Origin: Parvibaculaceae bacterium
GTDB lineage: Bacteria > Pseudomonadota > Alphaproteobacteria > Parvibaculales > Parvibaculaceae
DNA length: 64,000 nt
NCBI GenBank assembly: GCA_028283765.1
Contig: JAPWJY010000007.1
Span: 62,001-126,000, forward strand
Reading direction: 5' to 3'
Shown: in pieces, positions 1 to 8,315 of the stretch
Layout: each line of letters opens with the position of its first letter
Position numbering within the stretch: the first letter of the stretch is position 1
Position numbers and translations under genes: made by a program
The notes under the pieces: generated by a model
Seen by the model: only the letters and a program-made list of their open reading frames with translations
Databases searched by the model: none
Told to the model about the DNA's origin: nothing

Positions 1-2
1 TC

Positions 3-353
3 GTTTCGGAATTCATGGGCGAGGTCAATATCGTCCAGGTCCGGCCGGACGGGGCGGGGCGCTACAGGTCGGAAGACCTTGCGGGCAGCTTCACCGTCAA
101 TGCGCCTCCCTCCACCGATGGTTATGTCGTGATCCGCCCCGAGTTCCTGCGCTTTCTCGCGTCGCCGTCGGATGCCGACAACCACCTTACCGGGCGCGTG
201 CACAACGAATATTCGCTGGGTTCGCGTGTGCAATATCAGGTCCGGGTCGGCGAGCGGATGTTTCTGGTCGAGCAACCCCGCCGCCAATCCTTCGGAGGCG
301 GCGATGTCACGATCGGCTGGGACGCCGCCGATGCCATTTTTGTGGCGGAGTGA
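3..353 (+). CDS. ABC transporter ATP-binding protein, C-terminal part (polyamine type), partial
   Basis: This is the tail of a gene that begins outside the window; the open frame runs to the left edge. The residues read VSEFMGEVNIVQVRP near the start, which resembles the linker before the TOBE domain of PotA/FbpC-type ATPases. The remaining roughly 110 residues fit a TOBE_2 domain, which binds substrate or regulates the transporter. The Walker motifs would lie upstream and cannot be seen. The stop codon is 3 bases before the start of the first permease, so this is an operon with the two permease genes that follow. The polyamine assignment rests on the permease types and the aminotransferase next to them; another small solute is possible. 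Confidence 0.8.
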   Translation, partial: VSEFMGEVNIVQVRPDGAGRYRSEDLAGSFTVNAPPSTDGYVVIRPEFLRFLASPSDADNHLTGRVHNEYSLGSRVQYQVRVGERMFLVEQPRRQSFGGGDVTIGWDAADAIFVAE

Positions 354-356
354 GCG

Positions 357-1271
357 ATGAAAATCCACGCGCTTCAAATTCAGGATGCCGCCATTTCTGG
401 CACAGCGAAAAAGAGTCGTGGGCCTTTCCTCACGCCCGGGGCCCGCTGCGCCCTTCCGGTCATCGTGTTATTGCTGCTCGGCTTTGCGGCGCCGCTCACG
501 GCTGTCATCGCCTACTCCTTCGCTGAGCCGCATTCGTTCAATGTCTTCAGCAGCTTCACCTTCGCCAACTATGCCGAGATCTTCAATACGGAGAACACGG
601 TATGGATGTCGTTCCTCTGGTCGCTGAGCCTTGCCGCCGTCACGGTTCTCATTCTCTCCGTCATTGCCTATCCGATCGCCTATGGCATGGTTTATGTGTT
701 CGGGCGCTGGTCCGGACTTGTCAGCATTCTCTTCGTCTTTCCACTCTTCATTTCCGAGAATGTCCGGCTTTACGGCTGGGTGCTGTTCTTTATCAAGAAC
801 GGCGTCTTTGACGGCACGCTCAATCTGCTGGGCGGCTCCGATGCGCCGGAGGTGCTTTATTCACCCGGCATCATCCTGTTCGGGATGATCTACACCTATC
901 TGCCGTACATGCTTTTCCCGTTGGTGCTGGGCCTTTCCCTGCTGCCGCGCGATGTGGTCGATGCGGCAAAGGATCTGGGGGCGAGCCGCTATCAGGTCTG
1001 GCGCGAGATCGAGCTTCCCCTTGCCATGCCCGGTTTCATGATCGGCCTGCTGCTCACCTTCGTTCTTGCGGTCGGGGCCATCGCGGAATCGAAAGTGCTC
1101 GGCGGCCAGTCGGTCATCGTTCTCACCCACGATATCGAGGTGTCCTTCACCTATGCGCAGAACTGGCCGCTCGGTTCGGCGCTGGCCGTGCTCATCACCC
1201 TCATTACCGGCGGATTGACCTTGTTCATGCTGTTCAAGCTCGATCTAGACCGCGTGCTCGGCCGGAAGTGA
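357..1271 (+). CDS. ABC transporter permease, PotB type
   Basis: This is a 304-residue inner-membrane permease of the spermidine/putrescine/iron(III) importer class. About six hydrophobic segments can be seen, the first near residues 32-55 after a polar N-terminus. The cytoplasmic EAA loop reads DAAKDLGASRYQVWREIELP around residues 200-220 and is the docking site for the ATPase. It is usual length for PotB. The gene follows the ATPase tail with a 3-base gap and is followed 10 bases later by the second permease, so the two should form the heterodimeric channel. No periplasmic binding protein gene is seen; it probably lies left of the window. The substrate is inferred from family and neighbours only. 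Confidence 0.88.
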   Translation: MKIHALQIQDAAISGTAKKSRGPFLTPGARCALPVIVLLLLGFAAPLTAVIAYSFAEPHSFNVFSSFTFANYAEIFNTENTVWMSFLWSLSLAAVTVLILSVIAYPIAYGMVYVFGRWSGLVSILFVFPLFISENVRLYGWVLFFIKNGVFDGTLNLLGGSDAPEVLYSPGIILFGMIYTYLPYMLFPLVLGLSLLPRDVVDAAKDLGASRYQVWREIELPLAMPGFMIGLLLTFVLAVGAIAESKVLGGQSVIVLTHDIEVSFTYAQNWPLGSALAVLITLITGGLTLFMLFKLDLDRVLGRK

Positions 1272-1281
1272 GGGGCGCATC

Positions 1282-2085
1282 ATGAATCAGGAACAGGCCG
1301 CTCTTCGCACCAGAACGCTCCTTTGGGTCTGGACGATCTTCGTGATCGTCGTCGTCTATCTCCCCGTCGTCTGCAGCGCGCTCGCCTCGCTGACCAAGTC
1401 CCGCTATTTCCTGTTCCCCATCAGAAAATGGTCGTTCGACTGGTGGGACAAGACAATGGCCTCCATCGAGGTCAGCACGCTGGTCAAGACCTCGCTGATG
1501 CTGGCAGGCAGCGTCACGGTGCTGGCGACGCTGATCGGCTTTTTCGGAGCGCTGGCCTTTGCGCGCTATAACTGGAAGGGGCGCAGCCTTTTTCAGAAGG
1601 TCGTTCTTCTGCCGATCTTCTTTCCCCAGCCGGTTCTGGGGCTGGCGCTGCTGCTCTGGTTCAATGCGCTGGGTCTGCCCCTGAGCTGGCACACGGCGGT
1701 GATCGCCCATCTGGTCTGGATTGCGCCTGTCGTCACGCTCGTCATCGCCATTCAGGTCTATGGTTTCGACCCCGTGGTGGAGGAAGCAGCCTTCGATCTC
1801 GGCGCGAGCCGGCTTCAGGTGATGAAGGAGGTGACGCTTCCCATGCTCTGGCCAGGCATCTGGTCCGGCATGCTGTTCGCCTTCCTGCTGTCATGGGGCA
1901 ATTTCCCGCTCTCGCTCTATACGTCGGGTGCGGACAGCACCGTGCCGAAATGGCTATTCACCAAAATGATCGCGGGCTACACGCCCATGGTGCCGACGCT
2001 CGGAACCATGAGCACGCTTGGGGCGGCTCTTGTTCTCAGCATCGGCGGCGTGGCGGTCATCCTCGCCCGCCGGCGCTCGAACTGA
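1282..2085 (+). CDS. ABC transporter permease, PotC type
   Basis: This is a 267-residue membrane permease, partner of the preceding PotB-type protein. The first transmembrane segment is near residues 12-34. The EAA loop, around residues 168-187, reads EEAAFDLGASRLQVMKEVTL. The length and the short N-terminus before the first helix are typical of PotC. The ATG is preceded by GAGGGGC. It sits in a tightly packed operon with the aminotransferase gene starting 36 bases downstream, which suggests that the imported compound is an amine or amino acid processed by that enzyme. Confidence 0.88.
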   Translation: MNQEQAALRTRTLLWVWTIFVIVVVYLPVVCSALASLTKSRYFLFPIRKWSFDWWDKTMASIEVSTLVKTSLMLAGSVTVLATLIGFFGALAFARYNWKGRSLFQKVVLLPIFFPQPVLGLALLLWFNALGLPLSWHTAVIAHLVWIAPVVTLVIAIQVYGFDPVVEEAAFDLGASRLQVMKEVTLPMLWPGIWSGMLFAFLLSWGNFPLSLYTSGADSTVPKWLFTKMIAGYTPMVPTLGTMSTLGAALVLSIGGVAVILARRRSN

Positions 2086-2121
2086 CGGCGCGCACCGGGT
2101 TTTATTCATCGGGAGACTGAC

Positions 2122-3405
2122 ATGTACGATTACGGCTTTTTCAAATATGCCTCCAAGGCCGAGGTTCTCGAAAAGTCGGCGCGCTACTGGAATCCGCACA
2201 AGACGGATTTCTGGATCGAGGCGGGCACGGATCTCGTGATCGACAGGCGCGAGGGATATTTTCTCTGGGACATGTCGGGCAAGCGCCTGATCGATGTGCA
2301 CCTGAACGGGGGTACCTATAATCTGGGTCATCGCAACCCTGAGCTGGTCGAGACGCTGAAGCTGGCGCTCGATCATTTCGACATGGGCAACCATCATTTC
2401 CCCTCGCTCGCCCGGACGGCCTTCGCTGAAGCCGTGTCGAAGACGATGCCATGGGAAACCTGCTACACGGCCTTTGCGTCGGGCGGCGGCGAGGCCATCG
2501 ACATCGCGCTCAAGAGTGCGCGCCACGCGACCAAACGCAAGCGCATCGTCAGCATCATCAAGGCCTATCATGGCCATACCGGCCTTGCCGTCTGCACCGG
2601 CGACGAGCGCTTCTCCCGCCTGTTCCTGTCCGAACGGCCGGACGAATTCACCCAGGTGCCGTTCAACGATCTCGAGGCGATGGAGCAGGCCCTGTCCGCG
2701 GGCGATGTCGCCGCGGTCATCATGGAGACCATTCCGGCGACCTATGGCTTTCCCATGCCCGCCGAAGGCTATCTGCCGGGCGTCAAGGCGCTCTGCGAGA
2801 AATACGGTTCGCTCTATATCGCCGACGAGGTCCAGACCGGCCTGATGCGCACCGGCACGCTCTGGGCCATCGAGGGCTATGGCGTCGTGCCCGACATTCT
2901 GGTGTCGGCCAAGGGCATCACCGGCGGCCTTTATCCCATCGCCATCGTGCTGCTGAACGAGAAGACGGGGGCATGGCTGAAGGAGGACGGCTTTGCCCAT
3001 ATGTCGACCGGGGGCGGCGCGGAACTCGGCTGCATCGTGGCGCTGAAGACGCTCGAAATCACTCAACGTCCCGATGTGGTGGCCAATGTCGCGGCGGCGA
3101 CCGGCGATTTCACGAAGGGGCTGGCGGAACTCAAGGCCCGGCACGGCGATTTCTTCAACGAGATTCGCCAGAATGGCCTGATCATGGGTCTGGGCTTCGA
3201 TCATCCCGAAGGGGCGAAATTCATGTCCCGGGCGCTTTATGAAAACGGCGTCTGGGCCATCTTCTCCTCGCTCGATCCGCGTGTGCTCCAGTTCAAGCCG
3301 GGGTTGTTGATTTCCCCCGAACTGCGCGCCGAGGTGCTGGAGCGGGTGGGCTTGGCCCTGCCGCGAGCTCGCGAACTGATGCAGATCGCGCAAAAGGCGG
3401 CCTGA
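2122..3405 (+). CDS. class III pyridoxal-phosphate aminotransferase
   Basis: This 427-residue enzyme belongs to the ornithine/4-aminobutyrate/glutamate-semialdehyde fold-type I family. The PLP-binding pattern is visible: SGGGEAIDIALK (cofactor phosphate cup), IADEVQTGLMRTG (the Asp that contacts the pyridine nitrogen) and LVSAKGITGG with the Schiff-base Lys. The ATG follows GGGAG with good spacing. It is last in the polyamine-type transporter operon and is followed by a DeoR regulator. A role in transaminating an imported amine such as putrescine or 4-aminobutyrate, or a beta-amino acid, is inferred. The exact substrate cannot be read from the sequence. A gabD homologue is present about 9.7 kb away but is not linked. 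Confidence 0.85.
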   Translation: MYDYGFFKYASKAEVLEKSARYWNPHKTDFWIEAGTDLVIDRREGYFLWDMSGKRLIDVHLNGGTYNLGHRNPELVETLKLALDHFDMGNHHFPSLARTAFAEAVSKTMPWETCYTAFASGGGEAIDIALKSARHATKRKRIVSIIKAYHGHTGLAVCTGDERFSRLFLSERPDEFTQVPFNDLEAMEQALSAGDVAAVIMETIPATYGFPMPAEGYLPGVKALCEKYGSLYIADEVQTGLMRTGTLWAIEGYGVVPDILVSAKGITGGLYPIAIVLLNEKTGAWLKEDGFAHMSTGGGAELGCIVALKTLEITQRPDVVANVAAATGDFTKGLAELKARHGDFFNEIRQNGLIMGLGFDHPEGAKFMSRALYENGVWAIFSSLDPRVLQFKPGLLISPELRAEVLERVGLALPRARELMQIAQKAA

Positions 3406-3536
3406 ACCGGAGAAGCGGGAATATCCTTCGCCCGGGATGCCTGACGTGCCCGGGTGTGCCATATATTCATGGAAGCGGGGCATGGACCGGATTCGCCTCT
3501 GGCAGGGATCTGGCAGGGATAAGGGGAAGCGCAGGC

Positions 3537-4325
3537 ATGAGCGAGCCATCGGGCGGGCGGCTCTCCAAGGGAGCCCGGCAGGAGCGTATCCTCTCCGAGG
3601 TGAACGCTTCCCCGACATTGCGGGTTTCCGAGCTTGCGGGCCATCTCAAGGTTTCGACCGAAACCATAAGGCGCGATCTCGACGAACTGGAGGTCCGGGG
3701 CCTCATCAGCCGGACCTATGGGGGGGCGGTGCGTCCCTTCGGGCCGGAGCCCGGCATCATGGAGCGCCACCAGATGATGGTGGCGGAGCGCGAGGCCATC
3801 GCCGTCGTGGCGGCGGGCCTTGTCCGGCACAATGACGTGGTGGTGATGGGGGGCGGTGCGACCACGGTTCATGTGGCGCGGCGTCTGGCGGCGGAAAAGC
3901 GCGAACTGACCGTCATCACCCATTCCTTTGGCGTGGCGACGGTGTTCGCCCCCAATCCCACCATCAAGGTGCTGGTCTGCCCGGGCCATTATAATGGCCG
4001 TGAGGGCCAGATGTTCGGCGCCGAAACCATCGACTATCTGCGGAAGTTCTATGCGAACTGGGCCATCGTCGGCGCGACCGGCCTGACCGGGGACGGCCCC
4101 AACGATGCCGACGCCGATTCAGGAGCGGTCTACCGGGCGATGCTGTCGCGCGCGGCCAACACCATGGTCGTGGCCGATCATGGCAAGTTCGACCGTCCGG
4201 CCCTTTCCGTTTATGGGCACTGGACCGAGGTCAACCGGCTGATAACGGATGTGGCGCCTTCGGGCACGCTGCTCCATGCGCTGGAGCGCGCAGGCGTCGA
4301 GGTCATGGTGCCGAACAGGCCCTGA
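3537..4325 (+). CDS. DeoR/GlpR family transcriptional regulator
   Basis: This 262-residue protein has an N-terminal DeoR helix-turn-helix (residues about 10-65, with VSTETIRRDLDELEVRGLI as the recognition region and the typical YGGAV end). A C-terminal DeoRC sugar-phosphate sensor domain follows. The start at 3537 is chosen because AAGGGGAAG lies just upstream and the helix-turn-helix then begins where the family expects. An open frame continues further upstream to 3456 but lacks family similarity. DeoR proteins usually repress a neighbouring catabolic operon and release DNA on binding a phosphorylated intermediate. The obvious target is the transporter-aminotransferase operon just upstream on the same strand, but no clear operator was found. 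Confidence 0.88.
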   Translation: MSEPSGGRLSKGARQERILSEVNASPTLRVSELAGHLKVSTETIRRDLDELEVRGLISRTYGGAVRPFGPEPGIMERHQMMVAEREAIAVVAAGLVRHNDVVVMGGGATTVHVARRLAAEKRELTVITHSFGVATVFAPNPTIKVLVCPGHYNGREGQMFGAETIDYLRKFYANWAIVGATGLTGDGPNDADADSGAVYRAMLSRAANTMVVADHGKFDRPALSVYGHWTEVNRLITDVAPSGTLLHALERAGVEVMVPNRP

Positions 4326-4334
4326 TCCCGATTA

Positions 4335-4976
4335 TCATCCGCTCAGCGTGCGCCGGGTCGTCTCCAGCACCACCTTGCGGATGCGGGGCAGGTCCGTGGA
4401 GGGATCGAGCAGCCATTCCAGCGTCAGCCCCATCAGCAGGCCGGTGGCCATGTCGGCTGCCGCGCCGGCGTCGAGTTCGGGGCGCACGGTGCCCTCCTGC
4501 TGGGCTCTTTCGATCAGGGTGCGCAGGCGCTGGGTCGTGCGGGTCTTGGAGGCGACGAAAGTCGCGCGGATGCCCGGCAGCACGCCGATGGATTCGGAAA
4601 CCAGCACATGATAGGCGCGCATGGTTGTTTCCGAATTTTCGAGATTGGACAGATAGATGTCCAGATAGGCGATGGTCGCGTCCAGCCCCGGCAGCAGATT
4701 GATGCCGCTCACGTCCAGCAACTCGTTGAAGTGCTGGTGGAGCTGTTCGACCAACACCTCGATCAGCCCCTCCTTGGAGCCGAAGCGCTGGGTCACGAGG
4801 CCCCGGCTGTAGCCGGCGCGCAAACCCACCTGTTCCAGAGTCGTGGCTGAAAAGCCCTGCATGGCGATCAGTTCCACGGCGGCGGCCAGCATTTTCTGGT
4901 CCGATTCAGCGCGCCTTTCCGCCTTTGTCCGGGGAGAGGGGGCCATTTTTCGGGGGGAGAGCGCGGTTTCGGTCAT
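4335..4976 (-). CDS. TetR family transcriptional regulator
   Basis: This protein of about 213 residues has the TetR N-terminal DNA-binding domain: a helix-turn-helix with TTLEQVGLRAGYSRGLVTQR and then FGSKEGLIEVLVEQL, which is the TetR signature. It is followed by a helical ligand-binding domain. I place the start at 4976; an in-frame ATG at 4985 is also possible and neither has a strong ribosome binding site. The gene is convergent with the DeoR gene (9 bases apart) and divergent from the MerR gene. An 8-bp-arm palindrome at 4993-5014 lies just upstream and is the likely operator for autoregulation. The ligand is unknown; the context of acyl-CoA dehydrogenases suggests an acyl-CoA or fatty acid. 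Confidence 0.88.
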   Translation of the reverse strand: MTETALSPRKMAPSPRTKAERRAESDQKMLAAAVELIAMQGFSATTLEQVGLRAGYSRGLVTQRFGSKEGLIEVLVEQLHQHFNELLDVSGINLLPGLDATIAYLDIYLSNLENSETTMRAYHVLVSESIGVLPGIRATFVASKTRTTQRLRTLIERAQQEGTVRPELDAGAAADMATGLLMGLTLEWLLDPSTDLPRIRKVVLETTRRTLSG

Positions 4977-4992
4977 GCAAAGCATATAAATG

Positions 4993-5014
4993 GGTTGCTA
5001 ACGCGATAGCAACC
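4993..5014. promoter_or_regulatory. operator palindrome in the tetR-merR divergent promoter
   Basis: A perfect inverted repeat, GGTTGCTA - 6 bases - TAGCAACC, sits between the divergent TetR and MerR genes. The spacing and length fit a TetR-family dimer site. On the plus strand TTGCTA (4995-5000) and TTTATT (5018-5023) are spaced by 17 bases and could be the -35 and -10 boxes of the MerR gene, so a bound repressor would cover the promoter. On the minus strand the palindrome ends 8 bases before the upper possible TetR start. Which regulator binds it is inference. Confidence 0.7.
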
Positions 5015-5087
5015 ATGTTTATTGCTTTTCGCGCCGGGATGGAGATGGCGCGACCAGAGGGTTTTCGTAGGCCAGAGGTTTAGTGGG

Positions 5088-5522
5088 ATGGAACTGGTTA
5101 CGGTTGAAAACATGAATGGCCACACGATGGCCATGCCGGGTGGACATGAGGATGTCCTCACCATTCGCGAAGTGGCGGGTGAGCTTGGGCTGACGCAGCG
5201 CGCGATCCGCTTCTATGAGGAAAAGAAGCTGGTGAGCCCGCAACGCAACGGCTCGACGCGGCTCTACCGCCGTAAGGACAGGGCAAGGCTCCAGCTCATC
5301 AAGCGGGGCTCGGAAATCGGCCTGTCGCTGGGCGAGATCAGGGAGATTCTCGATCTCTATGACCCTGCCCGGGGCTGCCGCGAGCAATATCAGCGCGCCC
5401 TGCAACTGTTCGAGCGCCGGATTGCGGTCCTGCGCGAAAGGCGCGAGGAGCTTGAGCGGCAAGAGGAAAAGCTGCTGAGCAGCTGCGAGCGCTTCAGCTC
5501 CTACATTTCGGCGGCTGAATAA
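5088..5522 (+). CDS. MerR family transcriptional regulator
   Basis: This 144-residue protein has an N-terminal winged MerR helix-turn-helix (LTIREVAGELGLTQRAIRFY, then EEKKLVSPQRNGSTRLYRR). The C-terminal half is a long coiled coil (about residues 95-140, with RRIAVLRERREELERQEEKL) that forms the dimer. Metal-sensing cysteine pairs of the MerR/CueR kind are absent. It is closer in layout to LiuR-like regulators of branched-chain or fatty acyl-CoA catabolism, in keeping with the acyl-CoA dehydrogenase gene 126 bases downstream. The start at 5088 is chosen for the AGAGG upstream; 5112 is possible. The promoter probably overlaps the tetR-side palindrome. Confidence 0.85.
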   Translation: MELVTVENMNGHTMAMPGGHEDVLTIREVAGELGLTQRAIRFYEEKKLVSPQRNGSTRLYRRKDRARLQLIKRGSEIGLSLGEIREILDLYDPARGCREQYQRALQLFERRIAVLRERREELERQEEKLLSSCERFSSYISAAE

Positions 5523-5647
5523 TTATCTTGAAGATCGTGCGTAGGCGGCCTGCGTGAAGCGGCGACCGTTCGGGTCGCCGCTTGCGCTTGTGCCTTTCCC
5601 GCGCCAAACAAGAAAAGCCTGTCAGGGGCGCTCAAGGGGGAATATCC

Positions 5648-6850
5648 ATGAATCTCGAATTCGGCGCGGCGGATGCCGCGTTTCGCGACGAGGTCCGCGC
5701 CTTCATCGCTGAAAACCTCACGCCTGAATTGCGGGCGGCGGGCAAGCTCACCACCAGCGTCTTCACCGACAAGCCCTATGCGCTCGGCTGGCAGCGCATT
5801 CTGCATAAAAAGGGCTGGGCGGCCCCTGCATGGCCGGTTGAATATGGCGGCACCGGCTGGACCGAGATGCAGCGCTACATCTTCGCTTCCGAATGCACGC
5901 GGGCCCAGACGCCCGGCCTCTCCCCCATGGGCTTGCGCATGTGTGCGCCGGTGCTGATGAAATTCGGCACGCCGGAGCAGAAAAGCTTCTATCTGCCACG
6001 CATGCTGGCCGGCGAGGATTACTGGTGCCAGGGCTATTCGGAGCCGGGTTCGGGCTCGGACCTGTCCTCGCTCCAGCTTCGCGCCGTCGCGGATGGCGAC
6101 GATTATGTGCTCAACGGCACCAAGATCTGGACCACCCACGCCCATTTCGCCAACCGCATGTTCTGCCTCGTGCGCACCGGCAACAGCGGCCGCCAGCAGG
6201 AGGGCATCAGCTTCCTGCTGCTGGAAATGAACAGCCCCGGCATCAAGGTTGAGCCGATCATCACGCTTGCGGGCGAACATGAGGTCAATCAGGTCTTTTT
6301 CGACGATGTCCGCGTGCCGAAGGCCAATCTGGTCGGCGAGGAGAACAAGGGCTGGACGGTCGCCAAATATCTGCTCGAATTCGAGCGCGGCGGGGCTTAT
6401 GCGGCGGGGCTTGCCGTGCAGCTTGAAAAGATCGAGACGATCGCCGCGACGGAGCGTTCAGGCGACGGCCGGGCGCTGGACGAGGACCCCGCCTTTGCCC
6501 GGCGGCTTGCCGAGATCGCCATCGAGGTCAAGGCGATGGAGATCACCGAGCACCGGATCATGTCGGCCATCTCGAAGGGCGGCAATCCGGGGCCCGCGTC
6601 CTCCATGCTCAAGATTCGCGGTACTGAAACGCAGCAGAAGATCGACGAGATCGCGACCGAGATTCTGGGCTGGTACGTGTTCCCCGATCAGCTTGCGGCG
6701 CGCGAACCGGGCTCCAACATAGCGCCGGTCGGTTCCGAATATGGCCTCACCATCGTGCCGCGCTATCTCAACAATCGCGCGGCCTCGATTTATGGCGGCT
6801 CCAACGAAATCCAGCGCGGCATCATCGCCAAGCTGGTGCTGGGGCTCTAG
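5648..6850 (+). CDS. acyl-CoA dehydrogenase family protein (PimC-like)
   Basis: This 400-residue flavoprotein has the three acyl-CoA dehydrogenase domains: an N-terminal helical part, a middle beta domain with YSEPGSGSDL and GTKIWTTHAHFANRM, and a C-terminal helical part ending in IYGGSNEIQRGIIAKLVLGL. The last motif is typical of FAD- and tetramer-contact regions of the family. The start is set by AAGGGGG seven bases upstream of ATG 5648. It resembles the large subunit type (PimC) that often works with a second, smaller dehydrogenase-like subunit, but none is adjacent here. The acyl substrate is not predictable. The stop codon overlaps the end of the convergent TetR gene by 4 bases. Confidence 0.88.
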   Translation: MNLEFGAADAAFRDEVRAFIAENLTPELRAAGKLTTSVFTDKPYALGWQRILHKKGWAAPAWPVEYGGTGWTEMQRYIFASECTRAQTPGLSPMGLRMCAPVLMKFGTPEQKSFYLPRMLAGEDYWCQGYSEPGSGSDLSSLQLRAVADGDDYVLNGTKIWTTHAHFANRMFCLVRTGNSGRQQEGISFLLLEMNSPGIKVEPIITLAGEHEVNQVFFDDVRVPKANLVGEENKGWTVAKYLLEFERGGAYAAGLAVQLEKIETIAATERSGDGRALDEDPAFARRLAEIAIEVKAMEITEHRIMSAISKGGNPGPASSMLKIRGTETQQKIDEIATEILGWYVFPDQLAAREPGSNIAPVGSEYGLTIVPRYLNNRAASIYGGSNEIQRGIIAKLVLGL

Positions 6851-7464
6851 ACCGGCCCCCCCAGCAAATTCTCGATGGAGACGATCAGCGCCTCCATCGT
6901 GCCCTTCTGGGCCCAGAAAGGGCGGGCCCATGGCTGGTCGTCGAACGCGGCTTCCCGCGAGGAAAGAGCGCTGCTCAGCAGCAGGCCCATGAACAGCAGG
7001 CGCCTTGTCATGATCGCGGCGGGAACCTCCGGCAGCAGATGGCGGATCAGGGCGAGGCAGCGCAGATAGCCCGAGTTCCATTTATTCTCCAGCGCATCCA
7101 GAAACTGGTCGCGATGGTGCATCTGCAGCATCATGATGAAGCGGATGTAGGTGTCTTCCTCCGCCGTGCCGCCAAGGCGTGTGGAGGGCCATACAAGAGC
7201 CTCCACGGTATCGCGCAGGGAAAGCCCGTTCGCCTCGCGGGCGTCGAGCCAGGCGTTGCGCCGTTCGTCGATGAGCTTTGCGCCATCCACCACAAGCTCG
7301 CGGATCAGCCCTTCCTTGGAGCCGAAATAATAGTGCAGCGAGCCGCTGTTGCGCTGGCCCGCCGCCGCCACGATTTCCCGCACCGAAACGCCGTCGATGC
7401 CCCGCGCCGCGAACAGGCGGCGGGCGGCGAGTTTGAGGGCGTCGCGGGTGTCTTCTGCTTTCAT
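6847..7464 (-). CDS. TetR family transcriptional regulator
   Basis: This 205-residue protein has a TetR DNA-binding domain (AARRLFAARGIDGVSVREIV, then GSLHYYFGSKEGLIRELV) and a longer helical ligand domain. I chose ATG 7464 over the in-frame ATG 7491. The upper start would leave only one base between the start codon and a large palindrome at 7493-7524, which looks like its operator. The gene is divergent from the SDR gene at 7549 and so is likely to control the SDR-dehydrogenase-ADH-kinase operon. The ligand is probably an acyl-CoA or hydroxyacyl-CoA, by analogy with regulators of such operons; this is inference. Confidence 0.88.
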   Translation of the reverse strand: MKAEDTRDALKLAARRLFAARGIDGVSVREIVAAAGQRNSGSLHYYFGSKEGLIRELVVDGAKLIDERRNAWLDAREANGLSLRDTVEALVWPSTRLGGTAEEDTYIRFIMMLQMHHRDQFLDALENKWNSGYLRCLALIRHLLPEVPAAIMTRRLLFMGLLLSSALSSREAAFDDQPWARPFWAQKGTMEALIVSIENLLGGPV

Positions 7465-7492
7465 GCTTGACCTGATGCCATGGAGGGCCATA

Positions 7493-7524
7493 TTAGGTCA
7501 AATGCTTTAAAGCAAATGACCTAA
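7493..7524. promoter_or_regulatory. near-perfect 32-bp palindrome, probable TetR operator
   Basis: The arms TTAGGTCA (7493-7500) and TGACCTAA (7517-7524) flank a perfect inner palindrome TGCTTTAAAGCA (7503-7514), with AA on each side as the only mismatch. All 32 bases are therefore symmetric except two positions per arm. It lies between the divergent TetR and SDR genes, 24 bases before the SDR start codon, where a bound protein would block transcription of both. Confidence 0.78.
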
Positions 7525-7548
7525 AAAGGCATATCCGGGAGGCGCGTG

Positions 7549-8283
7549 ATGAAGCTCGATTTCACAGGGAAAAGGGCGCTGGTGGTTGGTGGTTCGAGTG
7601 GTATCGGCAACGGTATCGCCCAGGCCTACCGCGCGGCGGGGGCCGAGGTTCACATCTGGGGCACAAGGGACAGCGCCGCCGATTATGGCGATGAGGAGGG
7701 CTCGGACCTCACAGGCCTTCACTATGCGCGGATGGACGTTTCGGACTTCGACGCCATCGAGGCCTACAATTCGCCCTTCGAGAACCTCGATATTCTCGTT
7801 CTCTGCCAGGGTACGGTCATTTACCGGCGCGGCGAATTCAGGATGGATGGCTTCCAGAAGGTGATGGATGTCAACCTCAACAGCCTGATGGCCTGTGCTG
7901 TCAAATATCACGACATGCTGGCGGCGGCCAAAGGCTCGCTGATCACGGTGAGTTCCACCGCCGCATTCCACTCGACCCGCGGCAACCCCGCCTATAACGC
8001 CTCGAAGACGGGCGCGGTCGGGCTGACCCGCACGCTGGGCGAGGCCTGGGCGGGCGATGGCATCCGCGTCAACGGCATTGCGCCGGGGCTGGTCGACACC
8101 AAGCTCACCCGCGTTACCACCAATGATCCCCGCAGGCTCGAAGGCGCGCTGCGCGGCATTCCGCTCGGGCGGCTGGGCACGCCGCAGGACATGGCGGGAG
8201 TGGCGCTTTTTCTTGCCTCGCCATTGGCCGCCTATGTCGTCGGCCAGACCATCCCCGTCGATGGCGGTCTTATCCTTTCCTGA
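7549..8283 (+). CDS. SDR family NAD(P)-dependent oxidoreductase
   Basis: This 244-residue short-chain dehydrogenase shows the Rossmann motif GGSSGIGNG near residue 15, the catalytic Ser in TVSSTAAFHS, and the YNASK motif carrying Tyr and Lys. The C-terminus IPVDGGLILS is typical of the classical SDR fold. ATG 7549 follows GGGAGG; a GTG three bases earlier is possible. It is the first gene of an operon with an acyl-CoA dehydrogenase, an alcohol dehydrogenase and an APH-type kinase. In the levulinate pathway, LvaD is an SDR that reduces a 4-oxoacyl-CoA to a 4-hydroxyacyl-CoA. That role is a good candidate here but is inferred from the neighbours. Confidence 0.88.
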   Translation: MKLDFTGKRALVVGGSSGIGNGIAQAYRAAGAEVHIWGTRDSAADYGDEEGSDLTGLHYARMDVSDFDAIEAYNSPFENLDILVLCQGTVIYRRGEFRMDGFQKVMDVNLNSLMACAVKYHDMLAAAKGSLITVSSTAAFHSTRGNPAYNASKTGAVGLTRTLGEAWAGDGIRVNGIAPGLVDTKLTRVTTNDPRRLEGALRGIPLGRLGTPQDMAGVALFLASPLAAYVVGQTIPVDGGLILS

Positions 8284-8315
8284 ACCAGAACAAACAATAA
8301 TATTGGGAGTGAACC

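Noticed and set aside
3430-3454. Two CCCGGG copies downstream of the aminotransferase gene as an operator or terminator
   Set aside because: The six-base self-complementary words are expected by chance in G+C-rich DNA, and there is no U-run or wider symmetry.
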